Of a stretch of 6,232 bases of DNA, positions 1-6,232 are shown in pieces. Where the stretch lies: NCBI GenBank assembly GCA_945897395.1, contig CAMDFE010000098.1, positions 1 through 6,232 on the forward strand. Direction: 5' to 3'. Position 1 is the first letter of the stretch. Each line of letters begins with the position of its first letter. The DNA is from Chryseobacterium gleum. GTDB taxonomy: Bacteria; Bacteroidota; Bacteroidia; Flavobacteriales_D; Sanyastnellaceae. Under the pieces are notes generated by a model. The model had not been told where the DNA came from. It saw only the letters and a list, made by a program, of their open reading frames with translations, and made no database searches. The position numbers and the translations under genes were made by a program.

Positions 1-2900
1 CTACGTCAAGTGTAGATGCGAGCGCGAAAATATTTAGCTCGGAAGATGGTCGTGAATTAAGAACTTTAGAGCCCTATCGAAGAGGTTATATAAACTCCGT
101 TTCATTTAGTCCCGATAGTCGATTCGTTCTTACAGCTGGCGGATTCGAGGATTTTTCTACAAGATTGTTTGAAGTTTCTACAGGTAAAGAAATCAGAACT
201 TGGTCACACAGTAAAGGTGAAATTTATTCCTCAGAATTCAGATCTGATGGAAAAATGATAATCACATCAGGTAGCGATAAGACTGCGCACATCAATAGTA
301 TTTCAAGTGATGAAGTTATTCATGTTCTTTCCGGGAATTCCGTTGGTATAAATAATATGGCGATTAGTCCTGATGGAAAATTTGTTCTATCTGTAATTGA
401 TGATAGTGAATTACGACTGTTTGAAATTGAATCAGGTAAAGAAGTCAAACTTGGATTTGAAAATTTCGATCCAATAGATGCAGGATTCAGTCGAGATGGA
501 AAGTATGTTCTATTAGTCTACGAAGGTATTATTCGGGTTTTTGAATTATCTACAGGGAATGAAATGCCTAGTATTTATACGTATACTGATAATATTGATC
601 CAGGTTCTTTTGATGGAAATGGATTTCTAGTTGTCCGAGCTGCGGCAAACCATACGGCAGGAATTTATAATATACAGAGCGGAGAGGAAGTGGGTTATGT
701 TGAGCATGGTTTTGCGTTTTATATGAATTCATGTGTATTCAGTTCAAGCGGAGATCGAATCATAACGACAGGTGCTTTTGATTCAATACCTAAAGTTTTT
801 GATGCTTCATCAGGGGAATTACTTTTTGAAATTACCGGACACTCACAAACTGTTAATTACGCGACATTTAGTTCGAATGGTCAGTCTATTTTAACATGCA
901 GCGATGATGGTTTGGTTAGATTGTTTGATTCAGAAAAGGCCAATCTTATTCGGGTTTTTGAAGGTCATCGTTCAAAGGTTTATTGCGCAATTTTTAGTTC
1001 TAATGGAGATTTAATTCTATCTCGAAGTAGAGACGAAGTCCGGTTGTGGGATGCAAAAACTGGTCAGTTATTAAAAGTATTTAAAGGTCACAAAAGGAAC
1101 ATAATCGATGCGCAATTTGTCTTGAATGGAGAATTCATTTTAACCACCGCCGCCGACCACAAAACCATCCTTTGGGATGTTGAATCCGGAAAGATTTTAT
1201 ACACCCGACTTCAATTGGAAAATAACGATTGGTTAGTCTACGATGAAGATTATCGGTTCGATGGATCTCCTGGCGCAATTGAAAAACTGTACTTCACTTG
1301 TGGATTAGAGATAATTGAATTGGGACAAATGAAGGACGCGCTGTATGTTCCCGGATTAGCGGAGAAGATTGTAAATAGGGAAGATATTAACTATCCAAAA
1401 CTGAGTGAAATCGATATCTGTGGCGCACTTCCGATTATTGAAAAAACCGAAGAGAATCAAGGCGGATGGAAATTTCAACTTGAACAAAGAAGATGGCCTA
1501 TCGTTCGAGTAGATGTGAAAGTAGATGGAAAGACAGTGAAGTCCATTCCTTCGAACCAATTGAAATTCGAAAATGGAATAGTGGAAATTTCGCTGAGCTT
1601 ATCCGAGATGCAACACTTTTTTGTGGGTGGGAAAGAGAATGTTATTTCCATTTCTGCGGTCACTGCGCAGAATGGTTCAGAGATAAAATCAAGAGGGATA
1701 GATGTGTTATTCTTTGCCGAAGAACCGAAAGATCCACCGCGCATGTTCATGCTCATGATTGGTGTAAGCGATTACAAAGACGATGCACTCGATTTAGTTT
1801 TTCCGGCCCACGACGCGCGTTCACTCGGCAATGCATTGGAACTTTCAGCCAATAAATTATTGGGTGAAGCAAACGTTGAAATGTATCATGTTCAATCGAA
1901 AACAAAAGAAAACACAGTCTACACAACTCCCGAAAGGGAAGGAGTAATGAAGGCACTTGCAGACATTGGATCAAAGGCGAAAGCGAATGACGTATTGTTC
2001 ATTTTCTTCGCTGGACATGGAGTTATGCAAGGACAATCCGACAAGTCATTCACCTTTCTTACGGCCGATGCTTCTCAAATGAATCAAATCGGAATTAGCA
2101 CCACAGACCTCATCAGTTGGCTCAGTCCAGAAGGGCCGTTCAAGATGTTGCCGAACAAAACCATTCTCGTTTACGACGCCTGTAACAGCGGACAAGCAGC
2201 CAAAGAACTTATAGCAGCCTTGGCTCGGAACGACGATGATACGGAACGTTTGCGACAAATTGAAGAGCTTGGAGATAAGTCAGGTTTATTTATTCTTTCC
2301 GCTTCGGCACCCAACAAACCAGCCTACGAACTTCCGCAATTGGGTCAAGGTCTTCTGACATATTCGTTGCTCTATACCTTGAAAAACAATCCGAACATCA
2401 TTGATCAAGGTCAAGATGGAAAAGGATATTTGAATCTTCAGAAGTGGTTCCTCGAATCTGAAAGAGAACAGAATCAGCGGGTCTTGTCTTTAGGATTGAA
2501 ACAAGAAGCACAGCCATACGGAACCGGTAATATTAAGCTTGGCGTTGTCGACGATGAAGTTCGAAATGCGATACAACTCATGGACGAAAAGCCTCTCGTT
2601 TTCTGCGGTAACGCACGCGATGAAAACGATGAAGATCCGCTAGAATTGAAACGCTCTGTCAACGATTATTTCGAAAATGCCCTAGTCCGTGGACTCACAT
2701 CATCACTGGCATTCGTTGCCGCCGAAACTCCCAATGCTAACGTAATTAAGCTGATCTACAACATCGAAGAAAATCAAGTAATCTGCAGAGTTTTATTCTT
2801 CATGAATAAAATCAAAATGAAAGAGATTACTATCAACGCTTCGTCAGAAAACATTCTATCTAAACTAGTAGAAACAATCTCTTCAACCTTAGAAAATTAA
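1..2900 (+). CDS. WD40-repeat / caspase-like peptidase (C14) fusion protein, 5' end missing
   Basis: The frame is open from base 3 to the TAA at 2898-2900 (965 residues in window). The TTG at 165 lies inside a WD repeat and is not the true start, so the gene begins outside the window. Residues are counted from base 3. Residues 1 to about 405 hold one partial and about nine complete WD40-type repeats, seen as recurring F-S-x-D/N-G, L/V-T, R-L-F/W-D, S-G-x and G-H. These end in the W-L-V-x-D...R-F-D-G-S-P segment (from W410) typical of WD40-caspase proteins. Residues about 473-575 look like a beta-sandwich linker. The caspase-like domain runs about 581-842, from MFMLMIGVSDY, with catalytic His672 in FFAGHG and Cys727 in YDACNSG. 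Residues about 845-965 are a mixed alpha/beta tail I do not firmly recognise. By family knowledge this is a cysteine protease whose propeller probably senses or binds a partner; substrate and trigger are unknown. No membrane segment is visible in the part seen. It converges on the minus-strand HTTM gene. Confidence 0.9.
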   Translation, partial: TSSVDASAKIFSSEDGRELRTLEPYRRGYINSVSFSPDSRFVLTAGGFEDFSTRLFEVSTGKEIRTWSHSKGEIYSSEFRSDGKMIITSGSDKTAHINSISSDEVIHVLSGNSVGINNMAISPDGKFVLSVIDDSELRLFEIESGKEVKLGFENFDPIDAGFSRDGKYVLLVYEGIIRVFELSTGNEMPSIYTYTDNIDPGSFDGNGFLVVRAAANHTAGIYNIQSGEEVGYVEHGFAFYMNSCVFSSSGDRIITTGAFDSIPKVFDASSGELLFEITGHSQTVNYATFSSNGQSILTCSDDGLVRLFDSEKANLIRVFEGHRSKVYCAIFSSNGDLILSRSRDEVRLWDAKTGQLLKVFKGHKRNIIDAQFVLNGEFILTTAADHKTILWDVESGKILYTRLQLENNDWLVYDEDYRFDGSPGAIEKLYFTCGLEIIELGQMKDALYVPGLAEKIVNREDINYPKLSEIDICGALPIIEKTEENQGGWKFQLEQRRWPIVRVDVKVDGKTVKSIPSNQLKFENGIVEISLSLSEMQHFFVGGKENVISISAVTAQNGSEIKSRGIDVLFFAEEPKDPPRMFMLMIGVSDYKDDALDLVFPAHDARSLGNALELSANKLLGEANVEMYHVQSKTKENTVYTTPEREGVMKALADIGSKAKANDVLFIFFAGHGVMQGQSDKSFTFLTADASQMNQIGISTTDLISWLSPEGPFKMLPNKTILVYDACNSGQAAKELIAALARNDDDTERLRQIEELGDKSGLFILSASAPNKPAYELPQLGQGLLTYSLLYTLKNNPNIIDQGQDGKGYLNLQKWFLESEREQNQRVLSLGLKQEAQPYGTGNIKLGVVDDEVRNAIQLMDEKPLVFCGNARDENDEDPLELKRSVNDYFENALVRGLTSSLAFVAAETPNANVIKLIYNIEENQVICRVLFFMNKIKMKEITINASSENILSKLVETISSTLEN

Positions 2901-2908
2901 TTAAACCT

Positions 2909-3002
2909 CCCGAAGGGTTATCCGACTTCGTCGGTCATCACAACTTGTTGTGTCATCATCGCTATGCGATGTCATCACAACGTGTTGTGTCATCACGATG
3001 TG
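2909..3002. repeat. Tandem array of six short palindromes with TCAT spacers
   Basis: Six units are each a perfect inverted repeat with a 2-3 base loop: CCCGAAGGG (2909-2917), CCGACTTCGTCGG (2922-2934), CACAACTTGTTGTG (2939-2952), CATCGCTATGCGATG (2957-2971), CACAACGTGTTGTG (2976-2989) and CACGATGTG (2994-3002). Every gap is exactly four bases: TTAT after the first unit and TCAT after the other four. Centres are spaced about 15-18.5 bases apart. Arm sequence differs between most units while pairing is kept; the third and fifth units differ only in the loop. The array starts 8 bases after the caspase stop, and the convergent HTTM gene ends inside the fourth unit. Each unit could fold in RNA from either strand, so a bidirectional 3'-end or terminator role is plausible, but no T-tract follows the hairpins as in a standard intrinsic terminator. 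I cannot name a described repeat family for it. Confidence 0.85.
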
Positions 3003-3810
3003 TAAACAGCGTGTAAGGCACCATCATCGCCACTGCGAAATCCCACATGTGCATGAAGATTCCAATATACAGGTGAATTGAAACACCAACGATTACAGCA
3101 AACTTCCGAGTCTTTTTCCAGTTAATGATAATTGGAAAGGTGAATTGAAAAAGCATAATGATGTATGCGAAAATCACCGTAATGAAATAGGGCATAACAT
3201 GAGCAACGTCTCGAATTGTCTCATTGCTGAACCAATCACTCACGAAAGTCTGATAAATAGCTTCCCCAGACAACCACTGCCAACTGGTGAGTTTGTACAA
3301 AGCCGTGTAGAAATAAATGAGTCCAACTTGAATACCCGCTGCAAGCAAACTCAATCGCGATAAAAATGCCCAAAAGGGTTTAATTGCTTTCGATGAATAG
3401 GGTATGCAGTAGAACATCAAAAGCATCATATAAACGTACCCCGCATTCATAGCGTTTATTCCAGCATAGTAAATCCATAAGGCGGAAAGCCACGCTGCTG
3501 CGCGGAAGAAGAAGACTCCTCTGAAATGAAAAATCGAGAAAAAGGAAACCACCAAGTGCACAATGAAGACCGACTTGAACCATTTCAAATTATACATTAA
3601 CGCATACACCAAATTGTTCAGTCGCGTATCATCAGCTCCATAGCGAATACACACGCTGTCTTCACCCCAAATCAACCACACCGAATGCCAGTTCCAGAAG
3701 GCGAAGAACACAAACCACGCGTAGACCAAACTCACGAAAGTGCGCTCGTTCCAAGAGGACGAATAGGGGACAAATAACCCTTCAACATATTTATCTATCC
3801 GCGCTTTCAT
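2962..3810 (-). CDS. HTTM-type multi-pass membrane protein (vitamin-K-dependent gamma-carboxylase-related)
   Basis: This is a 282-residue, very hydrophobic protein. Probable membrane segments lie near residues 23-47, 67-95, 100-117, 124-137, 148-173, 205-228 and 236-263. The core Q-V-G-L-I-Y-F-Y-T-A-L-Y-K-L...W-Q-W-L-S-G-E-A-I-Y (161-186, including K173) and the later H-L-Y-I-G-I-F-M-H-M-W-D-F (246-258) resemble the horizontally transferred transmembrane (HTTM) domain shared with vitamin-K-dependent gamma-glutamyl carboxylase. Bacterial members have mostly unknown substrates, and carboxylase activity is not shown here. The ATG (3808-3810) overlaps the TGA of the upstream gene as ATGA, which fixes the start and suggests translational coupling. 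The last 12 residues (HRDDTTRCDDIA) are largely encoded by the palindrome array, and the TAG stop (2962-2964) overlaps the loop of the fourth palindrome. The family assignment rests on motif pattern and topology. Confidence 0.75.
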   Translation of the reverse strand: MKARIDKYVEGLFVPYSSSWNERTFVSLVYAWFVFFAFWNWHSVWLIWGEDSVCIRYGADDTRLNNLVYALMYNLKWFKSVFIVHLVVSFFSIFHFRGVFFFRAAAWLSALWIYYAGINAMNAGYVYMMLLMFYCIPYSSKAIKPFWAFLSRLSLLAAGIQVGLIYFYTALYKLTSWQWLSGEAIYQTFVSDWFSNETIRDVAHVMPYFITVIFAYIIMLFQFTFPIIINWKKTRKFAVIVGVSIHLYIGIFMHMWDFAVAMMVPYTLFTHRDDTTRCDDIA

Positions 3811-4379
3811 TTGTCTATTTCAACCAATACTTTACTGAATTCAAACACATCGTTTTTCTGCTCACCGTTCAACGGATGGAAATGATAGACCAAGCGAATC
3901 TGCATGGAATCGATGTAGGCATGCGAATGGGTGAGCTTGCGCTTGGCCCGTTCAAGGCGTTGACAGAAATATACGGATCTACCAAAATCAGTAGATTGTT
4001 CAATGCGTTCAAGCTGACGAACACCGTCTTTCCAATAAAGATTGTTAATGATTTGATTGTTCAAGTTAGCCGTAGAAAATTCCTCGAATTGACGAAGTTT
4101 GCTGTCGACACCATATTCATACAACTTTCCAATTTCCTGAAACGATGTCCACTGTCCGCCTTCGTGGTAGCGGACTTCAAGAAAATCATCGAATTCAGCC
4201 ATAGGCACGAATAAGCTATATCCCTGATGAAAAAAGGGGAATCCGTATCTGATAGCGATCGACTCCACCAATGGAATATCGTAATGTCTTCGAAAGGCGT
4301 AAAGAGCGCTCAACGAAAAATGCAACCCGAGAAGGAAAAAGGCTGTGCCGACAAGAATATATTTCGTTGATTTTTTCAT
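3807..4379 (-). CDS. Small single-pass membrane-anchored protein partnered with HTTM protein
   Basis: This 190-residue protein has a basic start (MKKSTKY) and one hydrophobic segment (about 7-28), read as an N-terminal membrane anchor or uncleaved signal. Next comes an aromatic stretch F-P-F-F-H-Q-G-Y-S-L-F-V-P (47-59), then a mostly hydrophilic domain of about 130 residues rich in charged and aromatic residues. From memory, short proteins with a similar F-x-Q-x-W/Y-x-L-F-x-P motif occur next to HTTM genes (DUF5819-like); I cannot confirm membership. The gene overlaps the HTTM start by four bases (ATGA), which supports co-expression and perhaps a complex in the membrane. The ATG at 4377-4379 directly precedes the lysines and the hydrophobic segment, so the start is credible. 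No strong ribosome binding site is visible, and no convincing minus-strand promoter was found in the 59-base divergent gap. The function is unknown. Confidence 0.7.
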   Translation of the reverse strand: MKKSTKYILVGTAFFLLGLHFSLSALYAFRRHYDIPLVESIAIRYGFPFFHQGYSLFVPMAEFDDFLEVRYHEGGQWTSFQEIGKLYEYGVDSKLRQFEEFSTANLNNQIINNLYWKDGVRQLERIEQSTDFGRSVYFCQRLERAKRKLTHSHAYIDSMQIRLVYHFHPLNGEQKNDVFEFSKVLVEIDK

Positions 4380-4413
4380 GCGTCCGCAAGTTAGAAAGAA
4401 CGCAAAAGCGAAC

Positions 4414-4421
4414 TACATTTG
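4414..4421 (+). promoter_or_regulatory. Bacteroidetes-type -7 promoter element for fumarylacetoacetase operon
   Basis: TACATTTG matches the Bacteroidetes -7 consensus TAnnTTTG at every fixed position. It lies in the 59-base divergent gap, 17 bases before the ATG at 4439. The upstream -33 element is weak: TTAG at 4391-4394, with 19 bases between. Transcription would start near 4428, giving a leader of only about ten bases. The A-rich stretch gaaaataaag before the ATG is typical of genes in this phylum without a Shine-Dalgarno sequence. Confidence 0.6.
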
Positions 4422-4438
4422 AAGTGAAAATAAAGCGT

Positions 4439-5707
4439 ATGAAAAATATCATTCCATTTAGTGATAAGACTTGGGTTGAAGGTGCCGAAAATACTGAGTT
4501 CCCGATACAAAATCTTCCTTTCGGAATTTTCTCTACTGGAAGAGGAGATTTTCGAGTAGGTGTAGCCATTGGAAATTACGTCTTAGATATTTTTCGAGTT
4601 TTTCAGCAGAATCATATCTCTGCTCTGCCTTTCGGTTCGGAAGAATACCGGTCGCATTCATTAAATAAAATGATGAAGCATGGCAAAAAAGCCTGCTCTG
4701 CTTTGCGAATGAGACTTGCAGATTTACTGAATGCTAATCAAGATGCTATCGTGAAAAGCGAACTTCGCTCATGCCTTATAAAAATGAGTGAAGTGCAAAT
4801 GCACCTTCCAGTTGAAATTGGAGATTACACAGATTTTTATAGCAGCATGGATCATGCGCGCAATGTTGGAACCATGTTCCGCGATCCGGAGAAAGCCTTG
4901 CTTCCAAACTGGAAACACTTGCCTGTCGGTTATCACGGAAGAGCTTCGAGCATTGTGGTTGACGGAACAGCAGTGACGCGTCCATGCGGACAAGTGAACG
5001 TTTCAGATGAAACACAACCAACTTACGGACCAACGAAACAACTCGATTTCGAATTGGAAATGGCATTCGTGACATTCGACGGAAAGCCAATGGGTGAGCG
5101 CATTTCAACGCAAGAGGCGGACGATTATATTTTCGGACTTATGCTCTTCAACGACTGGAGCGCACGTGATATTCAACGTTGGGAATATGTGCCACTTGGC
5201 CCTTTCTTGGCGAAGAATTTCGCTTCAACGGTTTCACCGTGGATAGTGACATTGGAAGCACTAGAACAATTCAGAACCTTGGGCCCATTGCAGGAACCAG
5301 AGGTTCTTCCATATTTACAATACAACGGAATTAAGAATATAAATATCAATCTTCAGGTTGAAATTGAAGCCGAATCAGGCGTGAAGCAAGTCGTTTCAAA
5401 TAGCAATTTCAAACACATGTATTGGAACATGAACCAACAATTGGCGCACCATACCGTTGGCGGATGTAACATTCGTTGCGGCGACATGATGGCCAGTGGA
5501 ACCATTAGCGGTCCAGATGAAGGTTCATACGGAAGCATGTTGGAAATTGCATGGAAAGGAACGAAGCCCGTTGAAATGCCAGATGGTACAACGCGTTCAT
5601 TCATTGCAGACGGAGACACCGTTACAATTACCGGTTACGCTGAACAAGATGGGGTGAAAGTGGGTTTTGGTAAGTGCAGCGGTAAAGTGCTTCCCGCGCG
5701 TGACTAA
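4439..5707 (+). CDS. fahA: Fumarylacetoacetase (fumarylacetoacetate hydrolase, EC 3.7.1.2)
   Basis: This cytosolic enzyme splits fumarylacetoacetate into fumarate and acetoacetate, the last step of tyrosine catabolism. At 422 residues it matches the usual family length. It has an N-terminal domain (about 1-120) and the FAH catalytic domain (about 125-420). Residues expected from the mouse enzyme are all present: metal ligands D132, E205, E207 and D239; catalytic H139 and E369; substrate-contacting Y134, R148, Y165, R243, Q246 and T355; and K259. Landmark motifs are DYTDFYSS, LPVGYHGRASS, DFELEMAF, NDWSARDIQ and SGTISGP. The ATG at 4439 is chosen because it gives the family-typical N-terminus (MKNIIPFSDKTW) and lies just downstream of a promoter element. 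The frame stays open to an ATG at 4271, but that start would run through the divergent gene. uvrA follows after two bases. No other tyrosine-pathway gene is in the window. Confidence 0.96.
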   Translation: MKNIIPFSDKTWVEGAENTEFPIQNLPFGIFSTGRGDFRVGVAIGNYVLDIFRVFQQNHISALPFGSEEYRSHSLNKMMKHGKKACSALRMRLADLLNANQDAIVKSELRSCLIKMSEVQMHLPVEIGDYTDFYSSMDHARNVGTMFRDPEKALLPNWKHLPVGYHGRASSIVVDGTAVTRPCGQVNVSDETQPTYGPTKQLDFELEMAFVTFDGKPMGERISTQEADDYIFGLMLFNDWSARDIQRWEYVPLGPFLAKNFASTVSPWIVTLEALEQFRTLGPLQEPEVLPYLQYNGIKNININLQVEIEAESGVKQVVSNSNFKHMYWNMNQQLAHHTVGGCNIRCGDMMASGTISGPDEGSYGSMLEIAWKGTKPVEMPDGTTRSFIADGDTVTITGYAEQDGVKVGFGKCSGKVLPARD

Positions 5708-5709
5708 CT

Positions 5710-6232
5710 ATGGAAGAAGAAAAAATTGAAATTCTCGGCGCACGAGAAAACAATCTTAAAAATATAGATCTCACCATTCCAAGAAATCAACTGGTTGTTA
5801 TAACCGGTCTTTCTGGAAGTGGAAAATCTTCGTTAGCCTTCGATACGCTTTACGCCGAAGGTCAACGAAGATACATGGAAACCTTCAACGCATATGCCCG
5901 TCAGTTCTTGGGCGAAATGGAGCGTCCAGATGTCGACAAAGTAAACGGACTCTCTCCAGTTATTTCCATTGAACAAAAAACAGTTAGCCGCAATCCGCGT
6001 TCTACCGTTGGCACTATCACTGAAGTCTATGACTTCATGCGTCTGCTATACGCCCGTGCATCCGACGCCTACAGCCCTTCAACAGGAAAAAAAATGGTGC
6101 GCTTCACCGAAGAGCAACTCATTGAAAAAATAGCGAAAGATTTCAAGGCGAAGAAAATTGCGATACTTTCTCCGTTGGTGAAAGCCCGCAAAGGTCACTA
6201 CCGCGAGCTCTTCGATTCGCTCATGAAGCAAG
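5710..6232 (+). CDS. uvrA: UvrABC system protein A (excinuclease ABC subunit A), 3' end missing
   Basis: The first 174 residues of UvrA, the damage-recognising ATPase of nucleotide excision repair, are present; the full protein is usually about 940 residues, so most lies beyond the right edge. Visible landmarks are the N-terminal I-x-G-A-R-E-N-N-L-K-N-I-D (8-20), Walker A GLSGSGKS (33-40, K39) and the conserved FDTLYAEGQRRY (44-55), followed by AYARQFLG (61-68), GLSPVISIEQK (80-90) and SRNPRSTVGT (93-102). Where many UvrAs have a CPxCG-type cysteine pair after the L-L-Y/F-A-R segment, this one reads SPSTGKK (122-128), without cysteines. Start ATG 5710-5712 lies two bases after the fumarylacetoacetase stop, so the two genes are probably cotranscribed. 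UvrA normally acts with UvrB and UvrC, which are not in this window. Confidence 0.96.
   Translation, partial: MEEEKIEILGARENNLKNIDLTIPRNQLVVITGLSGSGKSSLAFDTLYAEGQRRYMETFNAYARQFLGEMERPDVDKVNGLSPVISIEQKTVSRNPRSTVGTITEVYDFMRLLYARASDAYSPSTGKKMVRFTEEQLIEKIAKDFKAKKIAILSPLVKARKGHYRELFDSLMKQ

Noticed and set aside
165..167. TTG as the start codon of the WD40-caspase gene
   Set aside because: The frame is open back to base 3 and encodes WD-repeat sequence (SVSFSPDSRFVLTAGG) before this TTG, so the TTG is internal.
529..962. Exact 17-base repeat (ttattcgggtttttgaa) at 529-545 and 946-962
   Set aside because: Both copies encode IRVFE in frame, but at non-equivalent positions of the WD repeat. This is best explained by limited codon choice or chance in a repetitive gene, not a mobile or regulatory element.
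2922..2945. CCGAC-TTC-GTCGG hairpin as a standard rho-independent terminator of the caspase gene
   Set aside because: The stem is only 5 bp and is followed by TCATCACAAC rather than a T-tract; it is better described as one unit of the palindrome array.
2909..3002. CRISPR array
   Set aside because: Units are 9-15 bases, spacers are a constant four bases, the units rather than the spacers vary, and no cas gene is present.
3876..4214. Plus-strand open frame opposite the small membrane protein gene
   Set aside because: It lies wholly antisense to a gene with a credible start, a membrane segment and an operon overlap, and its translation shows no recognisable domain.
4271..4438. Upstream extension of fumarylacetoacetase to an ATG at 4271
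   Set aside because: The extra 56 residues are basic and unlike the family N-terminus. They overlap the divergent gene starting at 4379, and the promoter element at 4414 would lie inside the coding sequence.

Overview
The window looks like a chromosomal segment from a member of the Bacteroidetes, probably near the Flavobacteriales. The evidence is a perfect Bacteroidetes-type -7 promoter element (TAcaTTTG) upstream of one gene, no clear Shine-Dalgarno sequences, moderate-to-low GC, and protein styles common in that phylum (a WD40-caspase fusion and an HTTM membrane protein). The exact genus cannot be read from the sequence. No rRNA, tRNA, CRISPR or insertion sequence was seen, and no gene-free stretch exceeds 300 bases.

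Layout, left to right. (1) Bases 1-2900, plus strand: the 3' part of a large gene for a WD40-repeat/caspase-like (peptidase C14) protein, cut by the left edge. (2) Bases 2909-3002: a compact tandem array of six short perfect palindromes separated by the 4-base spacer TCAT (TTAT once). It lies between two convergent genes and forms the 3' end of the second. (3) Bases 2962-4379, minus strand: a two-gene unit with a 4-base ATGA overlap. It encodes a small single-pass membrane-anchored protein and then an HTTM-type multi-pass membrane protein. (4) Bases 4380-4438: a 59-base divergent intergenic region with the promoter of the next operon. (5) Bases 4439-5707, plus strand: a complete fumarylacetoacetase gene. 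(6) Bases 5710-6232, plus strand: the start of uvrA, two bases downstream and cut by the right edge.

The genes form three transcription units: the caspase gene, the minus-strand HTTM pair converging on it, and the divergent fumarylacetoacetase-uvrA unit. Fumarylacetoacetase (last step of tyrosine breakdown) and UvrA (nucleotide excision repair) are ordinary housekeeping genes with no obvious functional link. The less ordinary parts are the caspase fusion, with a weakly characterised C-terminal domain, and the palindrome array. In the array the conserved features are the spacer and the self-complementarity of each unit, not the unit sequence. The minus-strand gene reads through half of it before stopping.
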